Of a stretch of 64,000 nucleotides of DNA, positions 34,594 through 47,305 are shown one piece after another. This DNA is from Mangifera indica. Lineage: Eukaryota > Streptophyta > Magnoliopsida > Sapindales > Anacardiaceae. Every line of letters begins with the position of its first letter. Positions within the stretch are counted from its first letter, which is position 1. The stretch covers positions 2,896,001 through 2,960,000 of the forward strand of contig NC_058151.1 of the NCBI RefSeq assembly GCF_011075055.1, written 5' to 3'. Under the pieces are notes generated by a model that saw only the letters and a list, made by a program, of their open reading frames with translations, was not told the origin of the DNA and ran no database searches. Made by a program: the position numbers and the translations under genes.

Positions 34594-37500
34594 ATGGCGA
34601 AACGTAGGGTGCCTCGGTGCGCGTATTGTCTGGTTCTCATTTTGTTTTATGCGCGGATATGTGCGTCCATTAGATCAGATCAAGAGATCAGGGAAAGGTT
34701 TTATGGAAATCTTGTGAATTCTTCGGGGACAGATGCAGGAGATGGCAGCATAGCGAAAATTATCGATCGGGTTCTGGAGAAAGAGTTTCCTGAGAATGAG
34801 CAGTCTGCTGGTTAGGCTTTTTATTTTTTTCAAATTTCTCTTTCTGATGGTGAATTTATGGTTTGTGGTGTTTCGGGTTTTGTGATGGTGATTTATGCTG
34901 GTTTGCTTTAGGCTTAGTTAATAGACATTGTTGTTTAAAAGGCTGCAAAGGAGATTTGATTATAATATGTTTTATTATTTTGTTGAGAATTGAAATTGCA
35001 CTCTTCTCTGAACAACTAATTATCCCACTAAGAGAGATGAAGTTTTAAGATGATAGTACTAATTACAAGAACAATAATTGCATTCGTTCCCAAATGATGA
35101 AAAATCTCTGAAGTTTAGAGAGTTATGCTTGGTAAGGTTGATTTTATAGGTCAAAGGCCATTGTTTCCTACTTCTCAAATATTTTAGGGTTTAGTGGGCA
35201 CCAGTTTCGAGCTTAGGCTGGCAAAGCAAGTTCGGGAATTTCTAGATTACAAAAGAAAAAAGAAAAAGTTGATGTTATGGGCCCATCTCTATGCTTCAGA
35301 TTTGGACTCCAAAATGTTTACCTTCAAGATGTGCCATGTTTCATGTTTATGTTTTTACTGATTTCAACTGTCAGTTGTAACAAGATTGTGATTCCCCTAT
35401 GTACTTAATTGTGTTCCTTTGTTCTTGACTGGTTGCTTCACTGTTATTGAGTTGATACTTTCTCTTGCTTTCTATTATCACAAGGATCTGATGGAACAAG
35501 CTTCAACAGCAGTGTAGCTGATCAGCAAGTAGGTTTTCTTCTTCAATAAAGGCTATTGTGTAACAGTGTAATATTTTTTAATCATTTTTGGCTTATACTA
35601 AAGAAGGGAAGTGCCTGTGTGTGGACTGAAAGGGGAAATCCGAGATATTTTACATGCCATTTGTTTACCTTTTTTGGTTGGGTTCATTATGTTGCATATA
35701 TGAAAGCTAAAACTAAATTGTTTAGCTTTTCGTATGCCAGTGACCATTGACAATGAATACAGTTAACTTCTTACTGTAAAAGTCTTTTCCCCTAGTTTAG
35801 TAACTAGACTCCTACTACTGTTTGCTTTCTCCTGCGTATGTCAAAGTTGAGTTGTGTTATGTATTTCAGGCTGTATTGGAGACTGTAGCAAAAATCACTC
35901 ATGAGAAGGTCAAGAGGAATGATACACAAGAGGCGAAGTATGGGAATGTATAAATCCCTTGTGTTTCAAAACTAAAATTTGGGAATATATGTGATATATA
36001 TACTGAAACCAGACATAATTATTTCTTCTGTTACTGAAATGAGTCTTTGTTTCCCTCTTATATTATGTATTTTTCTCAGTGGGACACGGTCATTTCAACT
36101 TCAAGATGTTTTTTCCCTAGAACAAGAACAATCTGATGATGCAACAACATTGATTGACAAGAAGGTGTCCTAAAGTTGTAATAGTTAATGTGCAAAGTTT
36201 AACAGATTCTTTGAACGGACAGTTTTCGGTTTTAATGTCATTTCTTACTAACTTTCTCTTACTTGATTCTAGGATAATGTGTTTGTAATGTCAAACAAGA
36301 AATCTAAGTATCCAGTACTTCAAGTAGATTTGAGGTTAGAGTCTTTACATATGCTTATTTATTTATATTTTGAATTTACTAGAATAAATATTAATCTTGA
36401 GGATGTTGTGATATGACAGTGGTACATTCGGTTCATTTTCACCTAAAAACTGTCATATTTTGGCATGACTCTAAGTTTCCTTTACTGCCTCATATTTTAT
36501 GGTCTAATATATATTGCTTTCACTATTGGTGCAGATTAATTTCTGATTTGGTGGTTATCATAGTTTCTGCTGCCATTGGTGGAATTATCTTTTCATGTTT
36601 GGGACAACCGGTTTGTAGCATACAATTTAGTCGAATTAATCATTTAATTGCTTGTGTTGAGTGGTTATTTAGTTGTTAAACAGTTCATGCTAAGCAACAT
36701 TAAGAGATTTTTATGATGCTTTATTGTGGAGTTCTTTATTTTTTCCTTTCTAACTTATTTTTAAATGCATGATAGGTTATTGTGGGCTACCTTCTTGCGG
36801 GTTCACTTGTCGGACCAGGGGGGCTAAAATTCATTAGTGAAATGGTGCAGGTGTGTTATTGTAAATAGCTTGTATTATTCTTTCTTGAAGTCATAATTTT
36901 ATGTTCTATTGTTATATGCCTAGTGCTCACTTCGATTCTTTTCTTCTTTTAGCTATTGTCAATGTGATCTCTCTGATGCTAGTGTGTATTTGTACACTTA
37001 GTGCATGAGTTGTTTCTTGAAGATTTTCTTTACTTTGAGATCATCTTTAGGTTTATATTTTTCTTGGCAGATTGTTAGATAAATATACAAGTATTCCTAA
37101 AGCTAGCAAATACCCTGTTGAGTGACTGATTTTACATAATAATGTCATTGTATGTCCCAGGAGAAGAAAGGTTTTTCCAGGCTATTTGTTTAAGCCTCTT
37201 TTGTTAATAATAGCAAACTCTCTTTGTGACTGCTACAAAATGAATCATTTTCCATTGAGCTCATGTACTGGGGATCTTAGGCTTATTGTGAATTTGTAGA
37301 TATTTCATCAACTATTACTGATCTGTGGTAGATGTGCCATGTATAGTGATTTGGTATTCCATTTTGTTTTTTGGTGATCATGATATTAGATAATGATAGA
37401 CCCAATACATATATTATGAATATTAAAATAAAATAATGTTGGCAACAAGAGGTGTCAAGTCTTTCTAAAGGGCCTTCCCCATCAACCAAAGGCTTTCCAA

Positions 37501-40500
37501 CCAAATAACAATAATCTTCTTCCCTCCTTCAATCCAATCATCTCTATTCATACTATTTAACTTCCAAATTCAAATATTTATCAAAATCATTTATGTTATC
37601 TTAATATTAAATATATTATCCTACTTTTATCCTATTCAGAAATATCTTATCCTAATCAAATATTTTATTTCTCTCTGAAAACCATCTTGTCCTTAAAGTG
37701 GGATCGTTTTGAGATTTTTTTTACATTTCTTTTTACCTAATTTGAAAAAAATCCCTCCCATTTTGCCACTAATGTTGTTAGTGATTGGAAAAATCAATTC
37801 TATGTTATTCACCATTGCCAAAAACACTACTCTGACATCCATGGCTGGATTCGAGCTGAGTCGAGCTCAAGCTCAGCTTGGTTTGCATATAGTAAGGCTC
37901 GAGTTCGTGGAAGCTAAACTCAAACGCGACTCAAATTTGGTTTAGCTCATTTTGAAATCAAGCTTTTAACTAGCTTGTTATTAAAATGATGTTGTTTTAA
38001 TACATATTGGTCAAAACGACGTCGCTCTGTATTAAAATTTTTAATTCGCAAATATGATGAGTAACTCGAGCTCAAAAATGTTGGCTCAAGCTTGAGCTTG
38101 TATAGGGTTGGCTCGTTTCGGGCTCGTTCGAGTCAAGTTGGAGCTCGAATAAGCTCAGTTCGAATCCAGCCCTACTGACATCGTTTGTCTTAAGTACTAT
38201 CGCATATGCTTCAAATCTCAAACTCGCAACTTTGTTCTTGCCAAATTCAACCTTATCTACTGCAAGAACTCTAAATCGAACTTTGATCTCGTTGTCAATC
38301 ATGGGTCTTTTTACGACTTCCTCCTTAGACAACGACAATGGTGGTTGAGTTTCGATCTCGTTGTCTTCCTCAATCACCTTCTTTTTCACAATCTCCTTCC
38401 ATTCCTTCCAACACCCTTTCAGTGACCAATGGAATTGGTCACTGACTCAGTTCCACTAGTTATATTATTCAAACTAGATTCCAAGGCTTCCAACTTTTAA
38501 AATAAAAGTGTTGACAATAAAAGATGTCTACTCCTTCCAAAGGCAGTAGCCTCCCAATCAGCCAAAGGCTTCCCAAATGACCCAAATAACAATATTCTTC
38601 TCCCCTACTTCAATCCAGTCATCTCTATTTATACTACCTTAGTTACCTTCTAAATTCAAATATTTATCCAAATCATTTATTTTATCCTAATACTAAATAT
38701 ATTATTCTAATCTTATCCTATTCTTAAATATCTTATCCTAATATTAAATATCTTATACTTATATTAAAATTTTATCCTAATAAAATATTTTATTCTAATA
38801 AAACAGTATCTTAATTCCTAAGAGGTAACATGTTTCTGTTTCTTTCATCACAGGTTGAAACTTTTGCACAGTTTGGAGTGGTGTTCCTTCTTTTTGCTTT
38901 GGGGCTAGAGTTTTCTTTGGCAAAGGTAACATTATTATTAGCTTTAATAAATTTCTGTGATTGGTTCCTATATGGTAGCTAATGCTTAAAATTCTGTGCT
39001 AATCTTGACATTTTTTCTTCTCTCTTTATAATATCTGTTTTGGATTTACATCAATGCAGTTGAGAGCAGTGGGGCCTGTTGCTGTTCTTGGAGGGATCCT
39101 ACAGATTTTGATATTTATGTGCTTGTGTTCCATAACTGCTGTGGTATGCCACTGATAGCATTTGGATTTGGTTTTATAATGACATCTCAAAGTTATGATA
39201 TCCCATGTAAATGGATTCTAAAGTTGAACTATCTGCTGATTTTGTAGTTGTGTGGAGCAAAGTTATCAGAGGGTATATTTGCTGGTTCCTTCCTGTCAAT
39301 GTCATCTACTGCAGTGGTATTTTTTTGTGACTACTTTTCTATATTTCTGACCTTAGAATTCCTCCTTACATCTTGGCTTCTACTTTCTAAATTCTATGTA
39401 TGGTTGATGCTTTCCTGTATGTGTACCAGGTGGTGAAATTTTTAGTTGAACAGAACAGTAATAATGCTCTGCACGGTCAAGTTACAATTGGAACACTTAT
39501 TTTTCAGGTAATGTTTTAAGTGTGTGTGTACACACACACATTCAAATTTCAGTTTTTATATAAATTGCATTTGCAGTTGGAAGGTTGTATTCTGAGTATA
39601 TCCCTTCATTCTTTGACCTATTGATATATCAGGATTGTGCTGTTGGTTTACTATTTGCACTGCTCCCAGTTTTGGGTGGCAGTAGTGGCCCTTTACAAGG
39701 AATGGTTTCAATGGGAAAGCTGTAAGTTTGTTTGTTTGATACTTTTTTTTTTCATTCTCTAGTATGAATGTTCTTCTCATTGTTTGCATTTTAATTGTCA
39801 TTAACTTCAGGCTGCTGGTTTTGTCGGTATATCTCATTGCTGCATCTATTTTCTCCTGGACATTTGTTCCCCGCTTTCTAAAACTAATGATACAACTATC
39901 ATCTCAAGTGAGTTTTACATGTATATTTTTTAAACATTTGCTTGCAATTTTCACCTTCACTTTTTATTAGGATTTTCTTTGTAAACTCACTGTCTTCAAT
40001 TTTTATCCAGACAAATGAACTTTATCAGCTTGCTGCCGTTGCTTTCTGCTTATTATCTGCTTGGGTAAGTTCACTACACTGTCACTTGTTTTATAAAGGT
40101 TCATATATGCTCAACTATATATCCTTCCAAGTTTAAATTTACTGTTTCTGCAATTTGTATATATTCTGTTAAGTGGTCATACCCTTTGACAGTAGATTCT
40201 TTTGGAGTTCCTTTTCAGTGCAGTGATAAGCTGGGCCTTAGTCTTGAGTTGGGCTCATTTATTGCTGGAGTTATGATATCTACCACTGACTTTGCTCAAC
40301 ATACTTTAGACCAGGTACTTCTTTGTGCTTTATAAGTTCTGTTTTTCATACATTAGTTGCTAAATTCTCTCTCTCTCTCTGTTATTTTGTTCGTTCTATA
40401 TTGAGCTTTTTGTCCATTGTTGTACATAGCCTGTGTTCTTTCTAATTACAAACTTGATAGGATTTCATGGCTTGTCATTTGTATGAAACATCATAAGTGC

Positions 40501-41848
40501 CAATTTGCAATATTTTTTCATAAAGCCCTGAAATTGAGTGGCTGATCTCATAAAATGTCAATTACCCACAGGGATGTGTTCATTCAAGATGCTGCATTAT
40601 TCTGGTTGTCACTAACAAATTTTTTTCATTTGTTAGTTTCATTTCTGAAAATATTTGGACATATTTCCTGAATTTGATGTGATTCTGCTCTGTAGGTGGA
40701 GCCAATTCGTAACCTGTTTGCAGCTCTCTTCCTTTCGAGTATTGGAATGCTTATAAATGTACATTTCCTATGGAACCATGTGGACATTTTGCTAGCATCT
40801 GTTATTCTGGTTATTGTTGTAAAGACTGGTGTCGCTACTATAGTTACCAAGTTGTTCGGGTATAGCATTAGGACATCATTCCTCGTAAGTTGGTTTCCTA
40901 AGCTTATACAACAAATACATTATTATGCATATAAGATGCAGATTCTTTAGTTTGTGTTTGTATTTTTTATCTCTTTAACTTATATGATGTAGGTTGGTGT
41001 ATCGCTTGCCCAAATTGGAGAGTTTGCTTTTGTTCTTTTAAGTCGAGCCTCAAATCTTCATCTCGTAGAGGTGACATCTGTCTCTCTTTCCTGATGCTTG
41101 ATTTATGCCCTAATAAATTTTTTTGATTAACTTAATACCTGGGTGATTATACAGGGAAAGATGTACCTGCTACTTCTTGGAACAACAGCTTTCAGTCTGG
41201 TAATTTGTTGAATGATATCTGCACATGGAAACTTTAAATAGCTTTTTTTTTTTAAAATGTCATTTTAAATTCTTCCTTGGGTGAGCCATTATTTGATCAT
41301 GGGAAAGGATGATCTACAGGTAACAACTCCTCTTCTGTTCAAATTGATACCTAGTGTTATGAGCTTGGGAGTTCTTTTGCGTTTGTTCCCCTCAGAGAGC
41401 ACCCCACGTGATGAGGTTTCTTTCTCTCTTTTAGGACATGTTAGATGTTGTCTTTATCTACCATGGCATGGTCAATTAAGTTTAGATTCAAACTGAGCTA
41501 AGTTTAAGCTCGAACCAAGTTTTAAGCTCGGTTCAATACTATAGTTGAGCAAAAATAACTAAAACGACGTCATTTTAATACGTATTAGTAAAAAATGATA
41601 TTGTTTTAGTTGATTCGTATTGAATTTTTTGGGCTCGTGAGTTTGATGAACCGAACACCCTTAAAACTCGAACTCAAATAAGCTTAATTCGAATCCAATC
41701 CACTCCTATAGTCAATTGTTATTTTAGCATACAAAACTTGAAATGACCAGCTATCATTGAATTCTCCAATATTTTAGACTTCTTGTAATTCTGTTTATTT
41801 TGACAGGAGAAATCTTCCCTTATTGAAGTGCATAACAGAATATTGTGA
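34594..41848 (+). CDS. KEA5: K+ efflux antiporter KEA5-like (CPA2 family)
   Basis: Twenty exons join in frame: 34594-34810, 35485-35528, 35870-35937, 36080-36164, 36273-36334, 36535-36610, 36776-36850, 38854-38925, 39060-39143, 39248-39316, 39430-39507, 39633-39721, 39811-39907, 40011-40064, 40219-40314, 40696-40884, 40993-41070, 41155-41199, 41320-41415 and 41807-41848. The product has 571 residues (568 in Arabidopsis KEA5). A signal peptide (1 to about 26) and an acidic lumenal region come first, then about a dozen membrane segments of the Na+/H+ exchanger fold, including GQPVIVGYLLAGSLVGPGG, FQDCAVGLLFALLPV (Asp311) and GVSLAQIGEFAFVLLSRA. No C-terminal KTN/RCK domain is present, as in KEA4-6. 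The family exchanges K+ for H+ in the Golgi and trans-Golgi network. Introns 7 and 19 carry transposons. Confidence 0.96.
37437..38816. mobile_element. LTR-like element in KEA5 intron 7, with nested MITE
   Basis: Two direct repeats, about 37437-37690 and 38509-38816, begin TGTTGGCAACAAGAG and TGTTGACAATAAAAG and stay similar for more than 250 bp (for example CTTCAATCCARTCATCTCTAT). The interior holds a minus-strand frame of about 100 codons (38389-38072) whose left part runs into the nested MITE. No retrotransposon polyprotein motif is visible, so the class (LTR type, non-autonomous) is inferred from the paired direct repeats. Confidence 0.6.
37840..38174. mobile_element. hAT-like MITE nested in the KEA5 intron element, 335 bp
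   Basis: The left end CATGGCTGGATTCGAGCTGA and the inverted right end TAGGGCTGGATTCGAACTGA belong to the TAGGGCTGG family. The flanks CTGACATC match perfectly (37832-37839 and 38175-38182). The core AAAATGATGTTGTTTT and AAAACGACGTCG pair is present, and the arms are moderately decayed GAGCTCGA repeats. Confidence 0.85.
41477..41708. mobile_element. hAT-like MITE in the last KEA5 intron, 232 bp
   Basis: The left end TAAGTTTAGATTCAAACTGA and the inverted right end TAGGAGTGGATTGGATTCGA carry flanks TGGTCAAT (41469-41476) and TAGTCAAT (41709-41716), 7 of 8 identical. The core AAAACGACGTCATTTTAATA is retained. The element lies between exons 19 and 20 of KEA5. Confidence 0.7.
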
Positions 41849-42347
41849 TCCCAAGTGAATACTAACAGGAGAAATCTCAATGATCTGCAAAATCAGGGTT
41901 TGGTGCCATTATCATTACCTTACAAGGTCTCATTATTTGAGGGCAGTCTGGGTATCAGTTGCACCAAAGCTCATCGCGGGAAATATACATTCATTTTTTT
42001 TTTTTAATCAAGGATTTCATTTGTATTTGTTAGACAAGTAAGCCTAAGATACGGCCAAACCCATAATATTTCAATATTCTTTGCATTGTAAATATAATTT
42101 TGTGGGTCCATGACCCCTTCTTCATGCAAGTCAGTTTGGCATGTTGTAACCTAGAGCGGAAGTTTAAAGTGTTAGGAAAAAAACTTGAGAAGCATTAACC
42201 AGGTTTATGAAATACAGAGTCAAATATTGCTTATTCATACGGTACGTCGTATCGAATTATTTGCTTTAGCACATTGGATTGTTTTACTCAATTCCATGAT
42301 GGGCATTCGTGTTGTTTATATCTTTTGTAACAAATTTTGGCTTCACA

Positions 42348-42797
42348 GGACAGGACACTACCCACACTAACAATTATTATGTGATTATTTAATTTAACAC
42401 CATCCCCACTTACAATAATATAGTGTTGTCTTTGTTCGAACATTATTTGAATGGATAAAGATAAATCGTCTTTGTCTGTTTGAGGAGACGAAGACGATTT
42501 GTCTTTATCTCTTTGGACGAAGACCTGTCTTTCTCCATTTCATTAGCAGTCGACAATGTCTCTCGAGCGATCGAAACAGAAAGATGAGTGGAAAGAGTTG
42601 GTTGTTGGTCAAAATGGAGAAGGAAAAAACCCTAAAAAAGAAATGGCATTTTTCAAACTTTAGGTGAGATAAAATATTAATTTAAAAAAAATTGTTAAAT
42701 AACAGTCTAATCTTTAATCCTATGCAAAATTTTTTAAAATTTTACATGTGGAAGTTTGAAAATACACTTGACCTTAGTGGGAATAAGTCTTTCGGCC
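42348..42797. mobile_element. Decayed foldback MITE upstream of RAR1
   Basis: The right end, inverted, reads GGCCGAAAGACTTATTCCCA, a clear family terminus. The left end (GGACAGGACACTACCCACAC) is only loosely similar, and no 9-bp duplication is found. The core (GATAAATCGTCTTTGTC and its inverted partner at 42490-42510) resembles the core of the copy at 53750. It ends about 240 bp before the RAR1 ATG. Confidence 0.5.
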
Positions 42798-42916
42798 TTT
42801 CCCTATAATAGTAATTCGAAATCAGAGTATCCATTGCGTTACTCATTTTCTGTTTTAGCTGCAGGTGCAAATGGACCTCGGCCCATAAGTTTTGATGAAG
42901 CTACCTTACCCTACAT

Positions 42917-42991
42917 ATGCGGAAAGAACGAAAAATGAAATATAGCCTTTGGGTTGGGAGGGACTCCTTTGAGACGACAACGAATCCCTAA
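42917..42991 (+). promoter_or_regulatory. Candidate uORF ahead of RAR1
   Basis: A 24-codon ORF starts with ATG at 42917 and stops with TAA at 42991, 46 bp before the RAR1 ATG. It would reduce RAR1 translation if transcription starts upstream of it; the transcription start is unknown. Confidence 0.35.
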
Positions 42992-43037
42992 ATATTTACA
43001 TTTGAGTCTTCGCCAAGTCTTCTACCTGAGACAGAGA

Positions 43038-46000
43038 ATGGAGAATCAGCAGCGAAACGAACAGGTGGTAAAACTTCAGTGTCAGCGAATTGGCTGTAAC
43101 GCGATGTTTTCTGAAGATGATAATCCTGAAGATTCCTGCACTTACCATGCTTCCGTAAGTATTCGGATTTTATCGTTTTGCTGTTTCTTTTTTTCTAAAT
43201 TTTGATCGCTGATTGTTTCCGATTAAAAGGAAACTGACTGCATTACTTCTGTTGTAGTAATCAATAGTCGGTTTTGTATTTTCTCGAGGGATTTAGATTC
43301 ATTGATGTATGAGTGAATGTATCTGATTTACGAAACAATGATAAACAAAATAGTCCAAGTTTCTGAACGAAAGGAGTTATGGTTTCGATAATTGTACTAG
43401 TAAATAGCCTTGATATTAAATCCGTGTCAACAAGTTCTTGTCAAATTTGAAGAATATATGCAAAGATAGATTGAATTGATCACAGAAAACATTGCGAACT
43501 TGCCTTTTATCTTTGATATTGTTTGTGGAAATTGAAATGTTTGATGCCATTATTTTCTAAACAGTATAATTATAGGAATTACAAAGTATTTTATTGGGTA
43601 GCAGTATAAATACAGAGAATTGATAGCAGTGTGTTATTAGTCGTTCAAACTTATGTTTTAAACCTATATTGGTTTTTTTCTTCAGTGGGTAATTTGTTTC
43701 TTTTTGGATATATCTGATTGTTTAATATCTTTTTCGGAAATAATTTGAACTTATATATAATTTGTCATGCTTGATAATTGTTTTTTAAGTGGTTACTGAA
43801 GTATGATAATTTCATGTCTAATTGCAATTAAACTTTGCTCAGTGTTTTACTTATCATGCTGATACCCCGTTTTTTATCTTGCATGGTTGTGGCTTCGTTT
43901 TACCACGTTGGCATATTTAATCAATCAGGGAGTAAGTCAGACATTCATATATTTACTTGTTTTGAAATAGTTTTTTTTTTCTTTTCTAAAAAAATAATAA
44001 TAATAATAAATAAGATCATGTATTTTCCTTACACAATTAGTGTTAATTCCATTATCCAGCCTTTTTTTCATGATGGGATGAAAGAGTGGAGTTGTTGCAA
44101 GAGGAGAAGTCATGATTTTAGCTTGTTTTTAGAAATTCCAGGGTAAGTGCTGTTCATATTTCATTATGGTACTTGAAAGTTTATAAACAGAAATTGTTTG
44201 TCTCTGCACTAGCAGTCGATCATAAACTAATAGAGTATACTTATACAAAGTAGTAGATATGTTTGCCATCCTCAAATACTTGCTCTGTATTGGTGAAGCA
44301 TGTAGAATTTCTGGTGATGTTGTTATCACTCGGTTCTGTTCTTGGATGCCTTTTTTTCAATCAAACAATTTATTATTTCTGTATATCATTTTAGTTCCTT
44401 CATGAATTTGATCAAATGATAAACAACTCATTTGAATATGGAGATTATGCAATCTCTCATCCAGAACATAGTTGATTGGTTGCCTTCAGTTTCAAAAGTT
44501 CCACTTCCTCAAATTATCTTTTACAGAAATATATTGAGCCACTTATTGGTTTTCTTGTGAGTCCATGAAAGTTGGCTTAATTTCGTATGAATATAGAAAG
44601 CCGTAAACCATATAACACTAATTTGCAACCAAAAATGGTTCTGAATACTGGAAATGCATCCAACAATTTTGTTGTTGAACATGTTCCACTGCCATTCTAT
44701 TCACAATCCACATTTATCATCTGTGAAAGAAATATATATACACCAGCGTGCAGCCAAATTGAGGGACTATATTTGATCATTTTAACTTGGTGCTTCATCT
44801 GTACATATTTTTGTTGTAGACAAAGGAAAAGACTGTGACTTTGGGTGTGAGAGGGCAGATTTGTGCCACTAACACTGCAATACTTATATCAGTGGTCAAT
44901 GGATAAAGGAGAAATGAAAATGATTAAAAGAATTAGAGAAACTGCAAAAACATACCATGTTCCAACATTTCATAGATAGGATTGATTTATTATAGGGGCA
45001 AAGTTTGCCTGTAGTTGTTAAGTTGAATGTGATTAGTGTAATTGTTCTTTCAAATTAATTTATTATAGGTTCACTTTTTGTTGAAGCAACAGTCTGTTAA
45101 GTATATTTCAGTCTAGTTACACGAGTTTTCTTGCCTTTTGCATATTAAATTATTTGCCAAGCTTATATTAGTAGTAGTTGCTCAAAGTTTCTTCTATTAA
45201 TGAAGATGTAAGACAGGTAAGCACACTACTGAGAAACCGGTGTTAACAAAAGCCACTCCAAAACCTGCAGTTTCTGTTCCTTCAGCTGCTCCTATGTCCA
45301 CTACTTCAGCAAGAGAACTTTGCCCTAGATGTCAGCAGGGCTTCTTTTGTTCAGATCATGGTACACTTTTTCTACACTTTTTCCTATGGATATAGAGAAT
45401 GTACATTGTTTGTGTCTTACTTTTTGGGCTTAATGGCAGCAGAAGATTTCTAATTTGTTTTTCATAGTATTTTGGTGCAATAGTGGTAGCTCTGGGAGCC
45501 CTAAATTTGTTTGTTTGTAGCTAGCATAAAAGTCTGAATAACTCAGTAGAAAGAATCTTTATTCTATTCATGTCTACTCTCTGTTACATTCCTCGTGAAT
45601 GGGAGAAAAAAAGGTGAACCATGTGCTTTCAATCTTACCGGTGTCCTAAAAATTGTGGAAGTTTAAACTAAGTTGCTTTTACTTATTTATTTTCAAAACT
45701 GGGGTTTTGGTTTGCAGATTCAAAGTGATGAAAACATTAAAATTGAAATGTTCTGGCTTTTTTAGTGGCTCCTATAAGATGCCAGCTTCATGCCATGGGA
45801 AATATTGTTTTTTTAACATATAACTGATGCTCCTTTCTTTCCCAAGCACATTGTAATTTGAAGTGCATTTAGTCGTTAACAGAATTAAGTAACTTTCATG
45901 TTGCATAGCTTCCATATTTTCCTTTCAATTCCATGTTGTTTTGTAAGCTGAGGAAGGACTTCTGTATAGGTTCACAAGCCAAGGAACCGAACCATTCAGT

Positions 46001-46403
46001 CAATATAGCACCTGCTGAAAGCAATGTAGATGTTCAAGTGCCTCCTGCTCCAGTGAAGAGGATTGATCTAAACCAGCTGCAAACTTGCAAAAATAAGGGA
46101 TGTGGTAAAACTTTCAAAGAAAAGGATAATCATGAGACTGCATGTAGTTACCATCCAGGGCCTGCTGTGTTTCATGACCGGATGCGAGGGGTGAGACTTT
46201 GTTATAACTAAATGCACCTCTTTTATAAGCTTCTATCTTAGTTGATATTTATATTGAAGTCAAGTCAATGTTTTATGGTATATATGTATGTTTGTTTTTT
46301 ATTTCAGTGGAAGTGCTGTGACATTCATGTGAAAGAATTTGACGAGTTCATGGATATTCCACCTTGCACCAAGGGGTGGCATGACGCCAATCCAAGATCC
46401 TGA
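43038..46403 (+). CDS. RAR1: RAR1, CHORD-domain co-chaperone of plant immunity
   Basis: Five exons join in frame: 43038-43154, 44060-44142, 45206-45360, 45970-46190 and 46308-46403, giving 223 residues (226 in Arabidopsis). CHORD-I covers about 15-73 ([36 protein letters not shown]). The plant-specific CCCH motif C-x2-C-x5-C-x2-H is at 106-118 ([13 protein letters not shown]). CHORD-II covers about 158-217 ([35 protein letters not shown]). The cysteines and histidines bind zinc. RAR1 works with SGT1 and HSP90 to stabilise NLR immune receptors in the cytosol and nucleus. Exon 3 begins at ATGTAAGACAGG after GAAG; a later AG would delete Cys68-Lys-Thr. At the exon 1/2 junction the protein reads HAS-PFFHDG, without the Gly found in Arabidopsis. 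Confidence 0.95.
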
Positions 46404-46887
46404 ACAGCAGACATGATTGTGTTTTCATTGATCAACACTTCACGATGGGATACTTGTATTAAATTTATAAGTCTCTTTTCCACCCTTCTCTGATAAGAGC
46501 TTTGGAGAAACCAGGTTCTATGACTATCTATTTGTATTTTGCATTTTCAGATTTCTGAGTGTTACTATGTTGTGACATTAAGTCATATCTAAATGCCCTA
46601 TTAAGGTGCTGCAACAGAATTTGATAAATTTATTTCTAATCTTTTCCTCCCTGGTAGGCCTAACTTTTGGGGGTTGTTTTGACTTTTGACTGTCCATTAA
46701 ATACAATAAAAAACCCTAATACATTGTTAAATTATTAAAAATGGATGATAATTCTATTGAGTTTGGGCTTGAATGGATGGTAATTTTAATGGGTTTGGAA
46801 ATGGTTGGGTGGTGGTGGCTATGATTGTTAAGTTTTTCAAACTTAGAATTGCATTAATAGTGTATTACAAGTTTTCACCCTTGGGGA

Positions 46888-47270
46888 TAGGGTTGAATTC
46901 GAGCTTAATTGAGTTTAAGTTTAAGTGAGTTTGAATTCAGTTTGATTTGAATGAAATCAAGTTTGAGTTTAAGCTCCTTTTAAAGGTATTCGAGTTCAAC
47001 TCATTTAAGAAGAATCGAACTCAAGTTTAGCTTGAGTTTGAGTTTGATTCGGTATTAAAACAATATTATTTTGATATGTATTAATTAAAATGATATCGTT
47101 TTAATTGATTTATATATAATTTTTTTAGACTTACGAGTTTGACAAACCAAATACTCTTAAAATTCGAATTCGAAAATATATAACTCTCAAATTGAATTTA
47201 AGTTTATTTGAGTTAACCTTGTTTTAAGGGTATTCACCGAGTTCAAATAATATTAGTTTAAATCCATTCT
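46888..47270. mobile_element. Decayed hAT-like MITE (TAGGGCTGGATTCG family)
   Basis: It begins TAGGGTTGAATTCGAGCTTA and has the core pair AAAACAATATTATTTT and AAAATGATATCGTTTT. The arms are fully transition-decayed (GAGTTTAAGTTTAAGTGAG instead of GAGCTCGAGCTCG). The right limit and target duplication are not clear. Confidence 0.55.
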
Positions 47271-47305
47271 TATATAAAAGTGAATTAAACCACTCAATAA
47301 CAAAA

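Noticed and set aside
41281..41496. 71-codon ORF as a separate small gene
   Set aside because: Its middle part is KEA5 exon 19 (41320-41415); the rest is intron read-through.
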